From the NCBI GenBank assembly GCA_029225065.1, contig JAQXVT010000047.1:44774-108773 (forward strand): a stretch of 64,000 nucleotides of DNA, read 5' to 3'. Made by a program: the position numbers and the translations under genes. The notes under the pieces are model-generated. The model did not search any database and was not told where the DNA came from. It saw only the letters and a list, made by a program, of their open reading frames with translations. Source of the DNA: Lachnospiraceae bacterium (lineage in GTDB: Bacteria > Bacillota > Clostridia > Lachnospirales > Lachnospiraceae). Of this stretch, positions 26,759-36,100 are shown piece by piece; the first letter of the stretch is position 1; the number at the start of each line of letters is the position of its first letter.

Positions 26759-27721
26759 TTATTTTCCAATATTCTTTGTCACATTCTGCATAATAATCGC
26801 AAAGATCAGAAGCAATCCTGTTGCGATATCACGCCACGCCTGGGAAAGTCCCAGCATGGTAAGACCATTCGAAAGAATACCTGTAATCAGAATACCAACC
26901 AGTGTTCCATAAATATTTCCTTTTCCTCCTGCAAGAATCGTTCCGCCAAGAACAGTTCCGGCTATACTTTCCATGCCATACGTACTTCCCACGGAAATCT
27001 GTGCAGCTGCCATTCTGGAAGAAAGAATGATACCGGCAAAGCCTGCGAACGCTCCACTTAACATATAGGTAAGATTCTTGACTCTGGTGTTATTGATGCC
27101 TGCAATTCTGGCCGCCTCGACATTTCCGCCGATGCAGTAAATATGACGTCCAAACACGGTATTTTTCAAAACATATGCCATAATGATGTAGAGAATAATA
27201 AAAATCAGCATCGGAAGCGGAGCATTGATTCCCGGAATTTTTGTCTGTCCCAGAAATGTATAGGCCGAATCACGGCAGAGAATCGCCTGTCCTCCTGAAA
27301 CAAGCTGTACCAGACCGCCAAGCATGAAATTAGTTGCCATCGTTGTAATAAATGCATTGATATGCATTTTTGTGATGAGCAAGCCATTAATCAGGCCTAC
27401 TGCACATGCAACCACCATAGCCAGAAGCAGGGAAACCACAACCGGAAGGCCTGCATTTACGGTAAAAAAGCCAAACATAATACCGGTAAAACAAGCGGTG
27501 CCGCCTACGGACAGGTCAAAATCCGCCGTAAGGATGCAGAGCGTCTGGCCGATCGCAACAATTCCAAGCACTGAGATATTTAATCCAATCGCAAAAATAT
27601 TCTTTACCGTCAGAAAATAGGGTGAAAGAAGCGAAAATATAAGGACTTCCGCCACCAGAAGAACAATCAGGATTAAACGATTCAGGGTATCTCCATTTAA
27701 TTTTTTCTCTCTTGATTTCAT
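26759..27721 (-). CDS. Sugar ABC transporter permease, AraH/RbsC type
   Basis: This 320-residue BPD_transp_2 (CUT2) permease has about ten membrane helices and the loop motif GGNVEAARIAGINNTRVKNL. The conserved SVGSTYGMESIAGTVLGG region lies near the C-terminus. GGGGAGGAATAGAA precedes the ATG, 2 bp after the ATPase stop. With the AraF-like binding protein and dual ATPase it makes a complete CUT2 importer. Confidence 0.94.
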   Translation of the reverse strand: MKSREKKLNGDTLNRLILIVLLVAEVLIFSLLSPYFLTVKNIFAIGLNISVLGIVAIGQTLCILTADFDLSVGGTACFTGIMFGFFTVNAGLPVVVSLLLAMVVACAVGLINGLLITKMHINAFITTMATNFMLGGLVQLVSGGQAILCRDSAYTFLGQTKIPGINAPLPMLIFIILYIIMAYVLKNTVFGRHIYCIGGNVEAARIAGINNTRVKNLTYMLSGAFAGFAGIILSSRMAAAQISVGSTYGMESIAGTVLGGTILAGGKGNIYGTLVGILITGILSNGLTMLGLSQAWRDIATGLLLIFAIIMQNVTKNIGK

Positions 27722-27723
27722 TT

Positions 27724-29235
27724 CTATTCCTCCCCATCCGCAAGGATTGCATAATGTAATACATCTGATTCTGAAAGAGCCGAAACATCTGTGAATTCAT
27801 GATTAATTACTCCATCTCTGTAAACCAGAATCCGGTCTGACAGCGCCAGAAGTTCCGGAAGCTCGGAAGAGATCATAATAATCGACTTTCCCTGCTTTGC
27901 GAGTTCTTCCATTAAATGATAAATTTCAGCCTTGGCACCGACATCGATTCCTCTTGTCGGTTCATCAAAAATAAGAATATCCGAATCTGCTCCAACCCAC
28001 TTCGCAATGACGATTTTCTGCTGATTTCCACCGGATAACGATACAGCCGGTTCATAGATCGAAACCGCTTTAATATTCAGATCCTTTGAAAGCTTCGTTG
28101 TATTTTCCTTTTCTTTTTTATGATTGATAATGCCGAGCTTTGAAGAAAGTTTTTCCAGGTACGGCATGGTCATGTTCCATTCAATACTGTTGATTGTGGA
28201 AAGCCCCTCACCGCGGCGGTCTTCCGTCACAAAGCCCATTTTCTCGGCTATTGCATCGCCGGGCTTCTTAAAATTAACCTTCCTGCCTCTGACAATAATT
28301 TCTCCCGCGTCCGGTTTTTCAAGACCGAAAATACACCGCGCCGTCTCGGTTCTTCCAGATCCTACGATACCGAAAAGCCCAAGTATCTCGCCTTTATGAA
28401 GATCGAACGAAACTCCTCTGACATGATTCTTCCATTTCAGATCTTTCACCTGAAGTACCGTCTTCGAATCATCTGCTGTGGCCGCCGTCCTCTTGAAGCC
28501 TGCCATCTCACGTCCCACCATTCTCGATACGATCATCTCAGGTGTCACGTCCTTTGTCTCATCTGTCGATATGTATTTTCCATCCTTAAAGACTGTAATG
28601 CGGTTACAGATCCGGAAAATTTCCGGAAGTCTGTGGCTAACGTAGATAATAGACACCCCTGCCTTTTTTAACTCCTCAATCAGTTCAAACAACCGCTCAC
28701 TTTCATCGTCTGAGAGAGAACTGGTAGGCTCATCAAATGCAATTACTTTCAGTTCTGTTGAAATTGCCTTCATCACCTCGATCAGCTGCTGGTGTCCCAT
28801 GCTAAGTGTCCCTACCATGGTATCCGGCGTAAAATAATTTTCGATGCCGATTCTCTTCTGAAGCTCAATGGTTCTCATTCGCATGAAATCCCAGTCAACG
28901 CAGCCTCTCTTTTTTGGATAACCGGTCATCATAACGTTTTCCGCAACTGTAAGATCCTGCGCCATATGGATTTCCTGCGGAATCAGAGAAATCCCGTTCT
29001 GTCTGCATTCCTGAACACTTTTAAAATTTTCTTCTTTTCCCTCATAGATAATTTTACCGCCGTCTCTTCCATAAAGACCGGTAATAATCTTGATCAGCGT
29101 TGATTTTCCTGCTCCATTCTCACCGCAAATCGCATGCACCTCGCCTTTTCTCAGCGAAAATTCAACGTTGTCAAGCGCAACTACACCTGGAAATTCTTTC
29201 CGAATCTTTTCGCACTTTAAAATATAATCTTCCAT
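27724..29235 (-). CDS. Sugar ABC transporter ATPase, AraG/RbsA type
   Basis: The start is placed at the ATG at 29235 (MEDYILKCEKIRKEF), with AGAAGGAAA upstream; an earlier in-frame start at 29265 is less likely. This gives 503 residues with two ABC domains. Domain 1 has P-loop GENGAGKST and signature LSMGHQQ. Domain 2 has a degenerate P-loop GIVGSGRTE, intact signature LSGGNQQ and Walker B ILIFDEPTRG. This is standard for CUT2 ATPases such as AraG and RbsA. Confidence 0.95.
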   Translation of the reverse strand: MEDYILKCEKIRKEFPGVVALDNVEFSLRKGEVHAICGENGAGKSTLIKIITGLYGRDGGKIIYEGKEENFKSVQECRQNGISLIPQEIHMAQDLTVAENVMMTGYPKKRGCVDWDFMRMRTIELQKRIGIENYFTPDTMVGTLSMGHQQLIEVMKAISTELKVIAFDEPTSSLSDDESERLFELIEELKKAGVSIIYVSHRLPEIFRICNRITVFKDGKYISTDETKDVTPEMIVSRMVGREMAGFKRTAATADDSKTVLQVKDLKWKNHVRGVSFDLHKGEILGLFGIVGSGRTETARCIFGLEKPDAGEIIVRGRKVNFKKPGDAIAEKMGFVTEDRRGEGLSTINSIEWNMTMPYLEKLSSKLGIINHKKEKENTTKLSKDLNIKAVSIYEPAVSLSGGNQQKIVIAKWVGADSDILIFDEPTRGIDVGAKAEIYHLMEELAKQGKSIIMISSELPELLALSDRILVYRDGVINHEFTDVSALSESDVLHYAILADGEE

Positions 29236-29375
29236 TTTCCTTCTCCGCTGCCGTTCTCCCTGCAAGCCAGGGATTTCAGGCCATTTATTTACACATCCGC
29301 AATCCGCCCGCTGCCTGAAAGATACAAAATGACCGGATGTCCTGAATCAGGATATCCGGCCACAAATCATCTTCA

Positions 29376-30401
29376 TCAATCCTGATCAGACATCAGTTTT
29401 CCATTCGGATAAAACTCAAGATAGTTTTCTGCATTAGCAATGCTTCCGGATACGAACGTATTTTCCTGCATTTCTTCCCCGTTGACGATGTAATTATATG
29501 CTTCATATACAGCCTTATAACCTTCAATATCCGGTCTTAATACAATCGCGATATAATTTTCTTCGCCTGCCTTAAAGCGCTCAAGAGACATCTCATAACC
29601 GCCAAGTCCACAGCCAAGCGTATGTGTCATATCAAAGCCATTTTCCTGAAGAACATCCAGCGGCGCCAGCGCACAGTCATCATTTGCTCCGGTGATAATC
29701 CAGTAATCTACTTCCGGATGCGCAAGAATAATTGGTGATGCGACCTGCATATTTCCTTCATACTCTGCAGTTGCGTCATTTGCATCGACCCGGATAAAAT
29801 CATCCTCGGTCAGCGGAGTATTTTCCATGAGCGCTTTTTTATAGCCATCCAGCCGAGGAGCGAAAACCGTGTTGGTCGGAATGTCAATCTGCAGAACCTT
29901 AACTACATTTCCATCCTCAAAGAAGCCTCTCTCTGTTGCCATCTCGGCAAGAGCCTCTCCTCCAAGTTCTCCAACCTCACCGGTCGGCATACCTACGTGC
30001 GGAACCTGAGTTCCATCACTCCGCTCAATGTTGTCATCGATCGTAACCAGTGCTACCCCTTCCTTTTCGCACATATCAGCTACATTCGGTCCCATGCTCT
30101 GGTTTGTGATGCAGATCAGAAGTGCATCTGCTCCCATTGAAAATGCGTTGTCGATATCCGAAAGACATTTTTCATCATTGTTGTTGCTGTCGATCCCCGT
30201 GTATTCGATCCCCAGTTCCTCACAGGCTTTTTTTATCCCCATTTCTTCCTGAATAAACCACGGATGTGAAAGCTGTTTGCTGATATAAACAAACTTCAGA
30301 TCATTTCTTTCTTCTGCAAATCCTGTGATCGCGCTTCCGCAGATCGCCGTCGAAAATGCAAAGAGTGCTGCCATACCTGCTGCTATCATTTTTTTCATCA
30401 T
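29376..30401 (-). CDS. Sugar-binding protein resembling L-arabinose-binding AraF
   Basis: This 341-residue periplasmic-binding-protein-fold protein has a signal peptide (about residues 1-30) whose only early cysteine (Cys21, TAICGS) is not in a proper lipobox. The pattern DNAFSMGADALLICITNQS, HVGMPTGEVGELGGEALAEM and HPEVDYWIITGANDDCALA resembles E. coli AraF rather than RbsB. Ligand is inferred as L-arabinose or a related sugar. First gene of the araF-like/araG/araH/galM operon; an identical 20-bp motif lies upstream of it and of the gene starting at 36775. Confidence 0.85.
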   Translation of the reverse strand: MMKKMIAAGMAALFAFSTAICGSAITGFAEERNDLKFVYISKQLSHPWFIQEEMGIKKACEELGIEYTGIDSNNNDEKCLSDIDNAFSMGADALLICITNQSMGPNVADMCEKEGVALVTIDDNIERSDGTQVPHVGMPTGEVGELGGEALAEMATERGFFEDGNVVKVLQIDIPTNTVFAPRLDGYKKALMENTPLTEDDFIRVDANDATAEYEGNMQVASPIILAHPEVDYWIITGANDDCALAPLDVLQENGFDMTHTLGCGLGGYEMSLERFKAGEENYIAIVLRPDIEGYKAVYEAYNYIVNGEEMQENTFVSGSIANAENYLEFYPNGKLMSDQD

Positions 30402-30550
30402 TTGATTGTCCCTCCCGGTAAATTATTATTCGTTTCTGCGTACCCATTGTTTTGTTACCCCTGATCCATCATGCATAATGTTTCGATTCGTTTTTGATGT
30501 CTCTATTTTACCCTGAAAAAATGTCCCGGACTACTTGCTAATTCGCAAAT

Positions 30551-30570
30551 AAATATAAGAATCTTGCAAA
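30551..30570. promoter_or_regulatory. Shared 20-bp motif upstream of the AraF-like operon
   Basis: AAATATAAGAATCTTGCAAA lies 150-169 bp upstream of the AraF-like start. The same 20 bases recur at 36892-36911. It is probably the binding site of the neighbouring AraC regulator (inference). A second related half-site (TTTGCGAATTAG on the minus strand) lies beside it. Confidence 0.55.
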
Positions 30571-30579
30571 ATACAGCAC

Positions 30580-30632
30580 AAAAAAAGTGCCGCCGTTTTA
30601 TCAGAATATCTGATCGAACGGCGGCACTTTTT
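30580..30632. terminator. Terminator downstream of the AraC gene
   Basis: GTGCCGCCGTT and AACGGCGGCAC form an 11-bp stem around an inner ATCAGAATATCTGAT palindrome, with A-run and T-run flanks. On the minus strand it ends with TTTTTTT just after the AraC stop; it could work in both directions. Confidence 0.8.
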
Positions 30633-30645
30633 CGCTGTGGGCTGG

Positions 30646-31548
30646 TTAAACATTATGATCATTTTCCGTCGCCGGAGTGTCTGACTGATCCCGGAAGGCT
30701 CTCGGCGTCATTCCTGTCTTTGTCCGAAAGGTCTTTACAAAATTTGCATCGCTTCCGAACCCTACGGTCTCACCAATCTCGCTTACCGACGCATTCGTTG
30801 TCATCAACAGCTCCTTGGCCTTATTAATTCGCAGGTTCAAAATAAATTCATACGGCGCCACACCGGTCGCAGTCCTGAATTCATGGCAGAATCCGGATTT
30901 ACTGACTCTGGCAAACTTTGCAATTTCGTCTATCGTTATTTTATTTCTGTAGTTGCTTTCAATGTATCCGATGGTCTCATTAATCATCCTTCTTTTCTGA
31001 TCAACAGCGCCTTCTTTTTTGCTGCTCATCATTTATGCCAGAAAGAGGTACAAATAAGAAGAAATGCGTATTTCATCAACATACGTATTTCCAACTCCCT
31101 GAAAGACAATCAGATTAAAAAACCGGTGCGTAAGAGAAGTCGATGGCATATAGACAATATTTCCCTGATAATTAATCAGGGACCGGACAATCTCATCACT
31201 GTGCTCACCGTAAAAATGAATCCACAAAAATTCCCATACTCCTGCCGCATAATATGCGTGCGCTTCGCGGCAGTCGATAATCGCAATCGTCTCCCGTGAG
31301 CATTTCTGGGTTCCATGGCTTGTCTCGATGATCCCCTCACCTGAGATGGTCAGAATCAGAAGATAACTCTCAAATCCGCCTCTCTCTATCCTGTATCGTT
31401 CGTCACACAGAAAATTTCCATACATCTGCACATAAAGGAGATTTTTCTCTGCCCATTCACTCGGCGTATTGAATGTAATTGCCGAGCGCTCCCTTATCGT
31501 ATTATTTTTGGTAAATTTATACTGCGTATGTCTGATCATATTTGGCAT
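30646..31548 (-). pseudogene. AraC-family regulator interrupted by an in-frame TAA
   Basis: Residues 1-171 (31548-31036) form the N-terminal cupin-like sensing domain (FESYLLILTISGEGIIET). The frame then has TAA at 31035-31033 and resumes at once in the same frame with ATGATG at 31032. The following 128 residues are a full double helix-turn-helix (ITIDEIAKFARVSKSGF, VSEIGETVGFGSDANFVKTF). Joined, the length is about 300 residues, normal for AraC. So one nonsense codon splits sensor from DNA-binding part. The second half could still be translated by restart. The gene adjoins the AraF-like operon, which it probably regulated. An IS lies only about 25 bp upstream of its start. Confidence 0.85.
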
Positions 31549-31572
31549 AACAGATTCCCCGCACCGTTTTGT

Positions 31573-31580
31573 TCTAATTC
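31573..31580 (+). repeat. Left target-site duplication of the IS
   Basis: TCTAATTC directly precedes the left terminal inverted repeat and is repeated at 33047-33054 directly after the right one. Confidence 0.7.
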
Positions 31581-33046
31581 ACACCACTTTACAAGTTTTT
31601 TCACAAAAAAATATCGTACAGGGCTTTCTGATGTATAATGAGTTTGACCAAAACATTACAAAGGAAAGTGACCCTGTACGACAAAGACATTATACAACGA
31701 AAAGACACTGATTGGTAGACTTTATCAATATTTTTCTGCTTATTTTGAAACTTTTTCCGCGCCAACCGCAGATACCCTGTTTTTGCTGGTGCTTTCCATA
31801 CTGGCTCTGGAATCTGTACATTCCATCCGTTTCCTGTACCGGCATTTTCTCTCCGTTATTACCGGAAAATCGCTCAATGCTTTTTATTTTGCCTGTTCTT
31901 ATGCAAAAGCGGATTACTCGCGGTTTATGAATGCAACCGCCCGGATTGCTTTGCGCCTGGTTCCGGACAGCCTCAAAACACAACCCGTTTTTCTTTGTAT
32001 CGATGATACTATGGTTCCAAAGTCAGGTACAAAATTTGCAGATATTTCAAAACTCTTTGACCATGCTGCACATAATGGCTCCTGTTATTTAAACGGCCAT
32101 TGCTTTGTAAGCATCATGCTCTGTGTTCCTGTCTGGAAGCAGGATAAAGTCTCTTACCTTGCAGTCCCACTCGGATACCGCATGTGGCAGAAGAAGCAGT
32201 CAAAGCTTGAACTGGCTGCATCCATGCTCCGTCAGGTCATGCCGGAATTTTCAGGGAAGAAACAGGTAATCATCCTGTACGACAGCTGGTATACAAAACA
32301 GAATCTTATTTCTGTTATAGACGAATACCCAAACCTTGGCCTGATTGGGAACGCAAGGTCTGATTCTGTCCTTTATGATCTTGCACCGGAACGTACCGGA
32401 CGGCGTGGCCGCCCTGCGAAGCATGGCCGACAGCTCTCTTTGGAAAACGATTTTACGCTTTCCGATGAAAAAATCGATGGATACTATATCGGTGTACGCA
32501 GGGTGCTTACAAGGCTTTTCGGGACCAGGGAGGTACTTGCCTATGTTACTTCTGCCGGGAAAGAGAATACAGCAAAGCGTCTCTTTTTCAGCACTGTGTT
32601 TCCGGAAGAACTGCAGATTTTCTGCGCATGGCAGGAAAAAGAACCTTTAAACCATGCCGTGAGTAACTGGATGAAATATATCCCGTTGTTCCTGTACTCT
32701 TTCCGGTGGAATATTGAAGTCAGCTATTACGAGCAGAAAACATTCTGGTCTTTTTGCAGCTACATGGTGCGGAGCCGCAAAGGGATCGAAATGCTGGTCA
32801 ACCTGATCAATATCAGCTACTGCGCAATGAAACTGCTGCCGTATCAGGAAGAAAATTTTTCCGCATACCACAGTGAAAGCGTACAGGACTTCCGTTTTTT
32901 CATCAGCGAGAAAATTCAGGAACAGATATTTTACGTCAGTTTCGTCAAAAACATCGAAACAGGAATAAAATCTACATGGTTGGTGAATGCCATAAAACGG
33001 CTGGTTGGCAGACAGGGATATCATTTGTAAAGTTGTAAAGTGGTGT
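31581..33046 (+). mobile_element. Insertion sequence with DDE transposase (1466 bp)
   Basis: The ends are ACACCACTTTACAA at 31581 and its reverse complement TTGTAAAGTGGTGT ending at 33046, a 14-bp perfect inverted repeat. It is flanked by an 8-bp direct repeat TCTAATTC on both sides, showing transposition. One transposase gene fills most of it. A TCGTACAGGG / CCCTGTACGA inverted pair (31613 and 31672) surrounds the likely promoter. The family is not certain; the transposase resembles DDE_5/IS701- or IS4-like enzymes, though 8 bp is atypical for IS701. Confidence 0.9.
31783..33030 (+). CDS. Transposase (DDE type), start uncertain
   Basis: The coordinates use a TTG at 31783 (415 residues), but the frame is open back to 31672 and that stretch encodes plausible family sequence (TLIGRLYQYFSAYFETF) without an ATG or GTG. 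A GTG at 31668 lies one frame away; removing one A from the AAAA at 31700-31703 would join it to the main frame, so a frameshift, mutational or programmed, is possible. Catalytic residues are visible: Asp in FLCIDDTMVPKSG, Asp in ILYDSWY and Glu in WNIEVSYYEQK. Confidence 0.88.
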   Translation: MLVLSILALESVHSIRFLYRHFLSVITGKSLNAFYFACSYAKADYSRFMNATARIALRLVPDSLKTQPVFLCIDDTMVPKSGTKFADISKLFDHAAHNGSCYLNGHCFVSIMLCVPVWKQDKVSYLAVPLGYRMWQKKQSKLELAASMLRQVMPEFSGKKQVIILYDSWYTKQNLISVIDEYPNLGLIGNARSDSVLYDLAPERTGRRGRPAKHGRQLSLENDFTLSDEKIDGYYIGVRRVLTRLFGTREVLAYVTSAGKENTAKRLFFSTVFPEELQIFCAWQEKEPLNHAVSNWMKYIPLFLYSFRWNIEVSYYEQKTFWSFCSYMVRSRKGIEMLVNLINISYCAMKLLPYQEENFSAYHSESVQDFRFFISEKIQEQIFYVSFVKNIETGIKSTWLVNAIKRLVGRQGYHL

Positions 33047-33054
33047 TCTAATTC
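33047..33054 (+). repeat. Right target-site duplication of the IS
   Basis: TCTAATTC follows the right terminal inverted repeat and matches 31573-31580. Confidence 0.7.
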
Positions 33055-33055
33055 A

Positions 33056-33096
33056 ACGAACTGGTGCAAATATACAGAATATTCACACCAGTTCGT
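33056..33096 (-). terminator. Hairpin downstream of the DUF5107/TPR gene
   Basis: ACGAACTGGTG and CACCAGTTCGT form an 11-bp perfect stem about 35 bp past the stop of the large minus-strand gene. There is no clear U-run, so terminator function is only probable. The IS landed directly beyond it. Confidence 0.45.
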
Positions 33097-33130
33097 CCTT
33101 ATCACTGTTTTATTGTCAATATATCATATA

Positions 33131-36100
33131 TTATTTCATAAGTCTACACTCAAAACGTGCTTTGTGGTTCGACGGGTCAAGTGCAAGGCTCTTCTCAAAG
33201 TACTTTTTCGCTCCTTCTGTATCACCAAAGAACAGTCGGCTTCTGCCCAGTGCATTGTAAAGCTCGCTGTCATGCTCCTTCACTCCATCCGGGATGGTTG
33301 TGTAGAACAGTGCGGTAACGATCGGCTTGATGTCTCTTCTGCCGTCACCGTAAGCTTTATATCCATTTCCGCCTACCGCTCCACTAAGCTGTTTCTCCCA
33401 GCGGACAATTGCCTCTGAGATGAACTTTCTCGCATTGACCTTATCACCAAGGATTCTCATCGCTTCTGCTACATAGGAATCCGTCTCCGGTCCCATATAC
33501 GGGCTGTAATTGCTGTGGATAAACGGCAGTACCTCCGCTGCTTTCGCTTTCGCACCAGCCTCATCGCCAAGTGCCAGACGGCATTTTGCCTCAAATACTC
33601 TCGGATAATAAAGTGCCTGTGTATCCCACCAGCCGGCACGGAAGTTCGGCTGAATCTTCTGTGCTGCCTCAAGATACGGCAATGCTTCCGCATATTTGCC
33701 AACTGCCATAAGTTCACGTCCCTTTGCCACATTTGCAAATGTCCAGCTCTCTGTCAGATAAGTCTCCTGGCATTCAGCGGCTACAAACTCATGGCCAAGC
33801 ATGCACTGAATTGCTTCATCGAATTTGCCGCAGTCATTCATGCAGGCCGCGATTTCCCAGGTCAGCTGATCGTGTGCTTTCTCCGGTTTATGTGCAAGAA
33901 GATAACTCAGTCTTTCTTCCGGATCTACGCCCAGATGATTCATCACAAAATTCACTTCGATAAGAAGAAGTTCATTGCCCGGAGCCATCTCCATTGCTTT
34001 TTTATAAAGCGGAAGTGATTCTTCTCTTTTCTCCAGTCTTGAGAAGTAAGCCGCTGCAATGCCGCGAACCGGCAGATAGCAGGATGGATCTCTTCTCGCC
34101 GCTTCTTTCAGGCAATCCACTGCGCGCTCCGTCTGCTTTTTCTCATAAAGCAGGCAGCCCAGCAGATATGGAGCCACTGCATCTTCTGTGTTCTTCTTTG
34201 CTGCTCTCTCAAGCACTTCCACTTCCTCCGGACGATACGGGAAAATATCCACTACATAATGCTTCTTTACACACGCTCTCACAGCGTCTGCCTCTTCCGT
34301 CTTTCCAAGACCGTCAAGGATATCTGCCAGCATATAATGGCCCATAACGCTTAAGTTTCCAAGTCCTTCACCGCCCTTTGTGCATCCAATGGAGCCCTGC
34401 GTAAGAGCGGTTCCGTCCGGTGTTCCCGGTTTTACATCGAACCGGTCAAACAGGCCGTATCTGCCCTCTGCGCCTTCTGTCGGAACCGGTACTGCATCGG
34501 AAGCCCATACGCCAACCGGAACATGTCCTACTGCCTTTTTGGAATCTTTCAGTCCAAAAAGAACCGCTGCTGCCGCCTCTTTCTGTCCGGCCTTCATCAG
34601 ATCCACTGCAATATCAATGCAGGTCTGTGACGGATTGCTCTTGATCAGTTCATAAAAATGCTCCATATCTTTCCCTGTATAATAGTAGTACAGGAAACGA
34701 GCCAGATGATCCAGCTTATCGCCTTCGAAACGCCCTACGCCGCGCGCATTTGCAACCGAAACTGCAATCGCTCCCTCCGGTTTCTTTACGCCGATAATCT
34801 CTTCCAGAATTTCAATCGCCCGGCCTTTGTTTCCAAGGCCGTTCTCTGCAATGGCAAGATATGCTCTGGCAATCGCATGCTGTCCTTCCTTTGCAATCGC
34901 TGCCGCCGCATGTTCCCGCATCGCTTCATAATCTCCGCGCTGACCGTCGATGCCTGCGATGATCGCCATTGCCGGGGAAATCACATTTGCAGACCAGGAT
35001 GCATTGTAAAGTGTCTCATACGCCTCATCCTTTTCACCCAGTCCGTACTGGAGAAGTCCCTTGAGATAGAAAATCGTGCCATCATACGGATTGTGATTAT
35101 GCTTGAAAAGACTTCTCTCGGCTCTTGCAATATAGCCAAGTCCTTCCTCGTATTTATACCGGTTCAGCGCATCCTCCGCCATCGCCAGCAGGGCCGGAAC
35201 GTAAGCCGGATCGCGTTCCAGCGCACGTTTGAAATAATCTCTTCCATTCCAGGACGGATCTCTGTACTGGTCGATATGAAGGCCTGTATTTGTCAGTTCC
35301 TCCGCTGTGGTAAGTTCTTCCGGTGTCGGAATGCCGGTATTGTCTTCCGGAATCCGAAGCACATCCGGTACATCCTCTGTATAATCCATCAGAACTGTGC
35401 CATCTGCTTCTTTGAACGCAAATGTATATTTTTTGCCTTCTTCTGCTTTGAAATCAAATTTTTTAAATGCACCCGGCTCAAGATCCACTGTTTCCGAAAG
35501 AAGTACCTCTCCGTCATAGGAAACCTCAAATGCCGCTCCTTTAACCGGTTTTGTCACTGCCAGGCAAATGCTCTGCGCATCACGGTCCATACTGATAACG
35601 CCGTTAATATTTCCAAAAATCGGCAGGCCCGTTCCATGAATCGGGAACCAGAACTGTGAAAACCGCTTCACTTCATACGGTGCGATATAGGTGAAATCCG
35701 GCTGGTCATCGTTGAATGATCCCGCCATCAGCTCTGCATGCTCGCCGTCGTTGTCTGACTGGTTATTGTTCCATGCATCGCCCAGATCCTCAAGCGCCCA
35801 CTGAAACATTTTCTTTCCCGGGGAGATGTGGTGATCTGCCACGTGGACGGTACCACACTCTCTGTTATTATCATATCCGCCGTAAAAGTCATATTTGGAT
35901 GGAGACGCAAAATAGGAATTTCCCTTGATCGTATTTGGATGACGGCTGATATCTGTTTCTTCCGCATGATTTTCTACTGCATACCATCCCTTCGAGATCG
36001 GGAATGTCGCGTGATGTCTGTCATAATGATGATGAACATAACCTACATCCTGTGGGAAGAACAGCTGGTAATCCTTGTTTACATGAATCGCTGCATTCTC

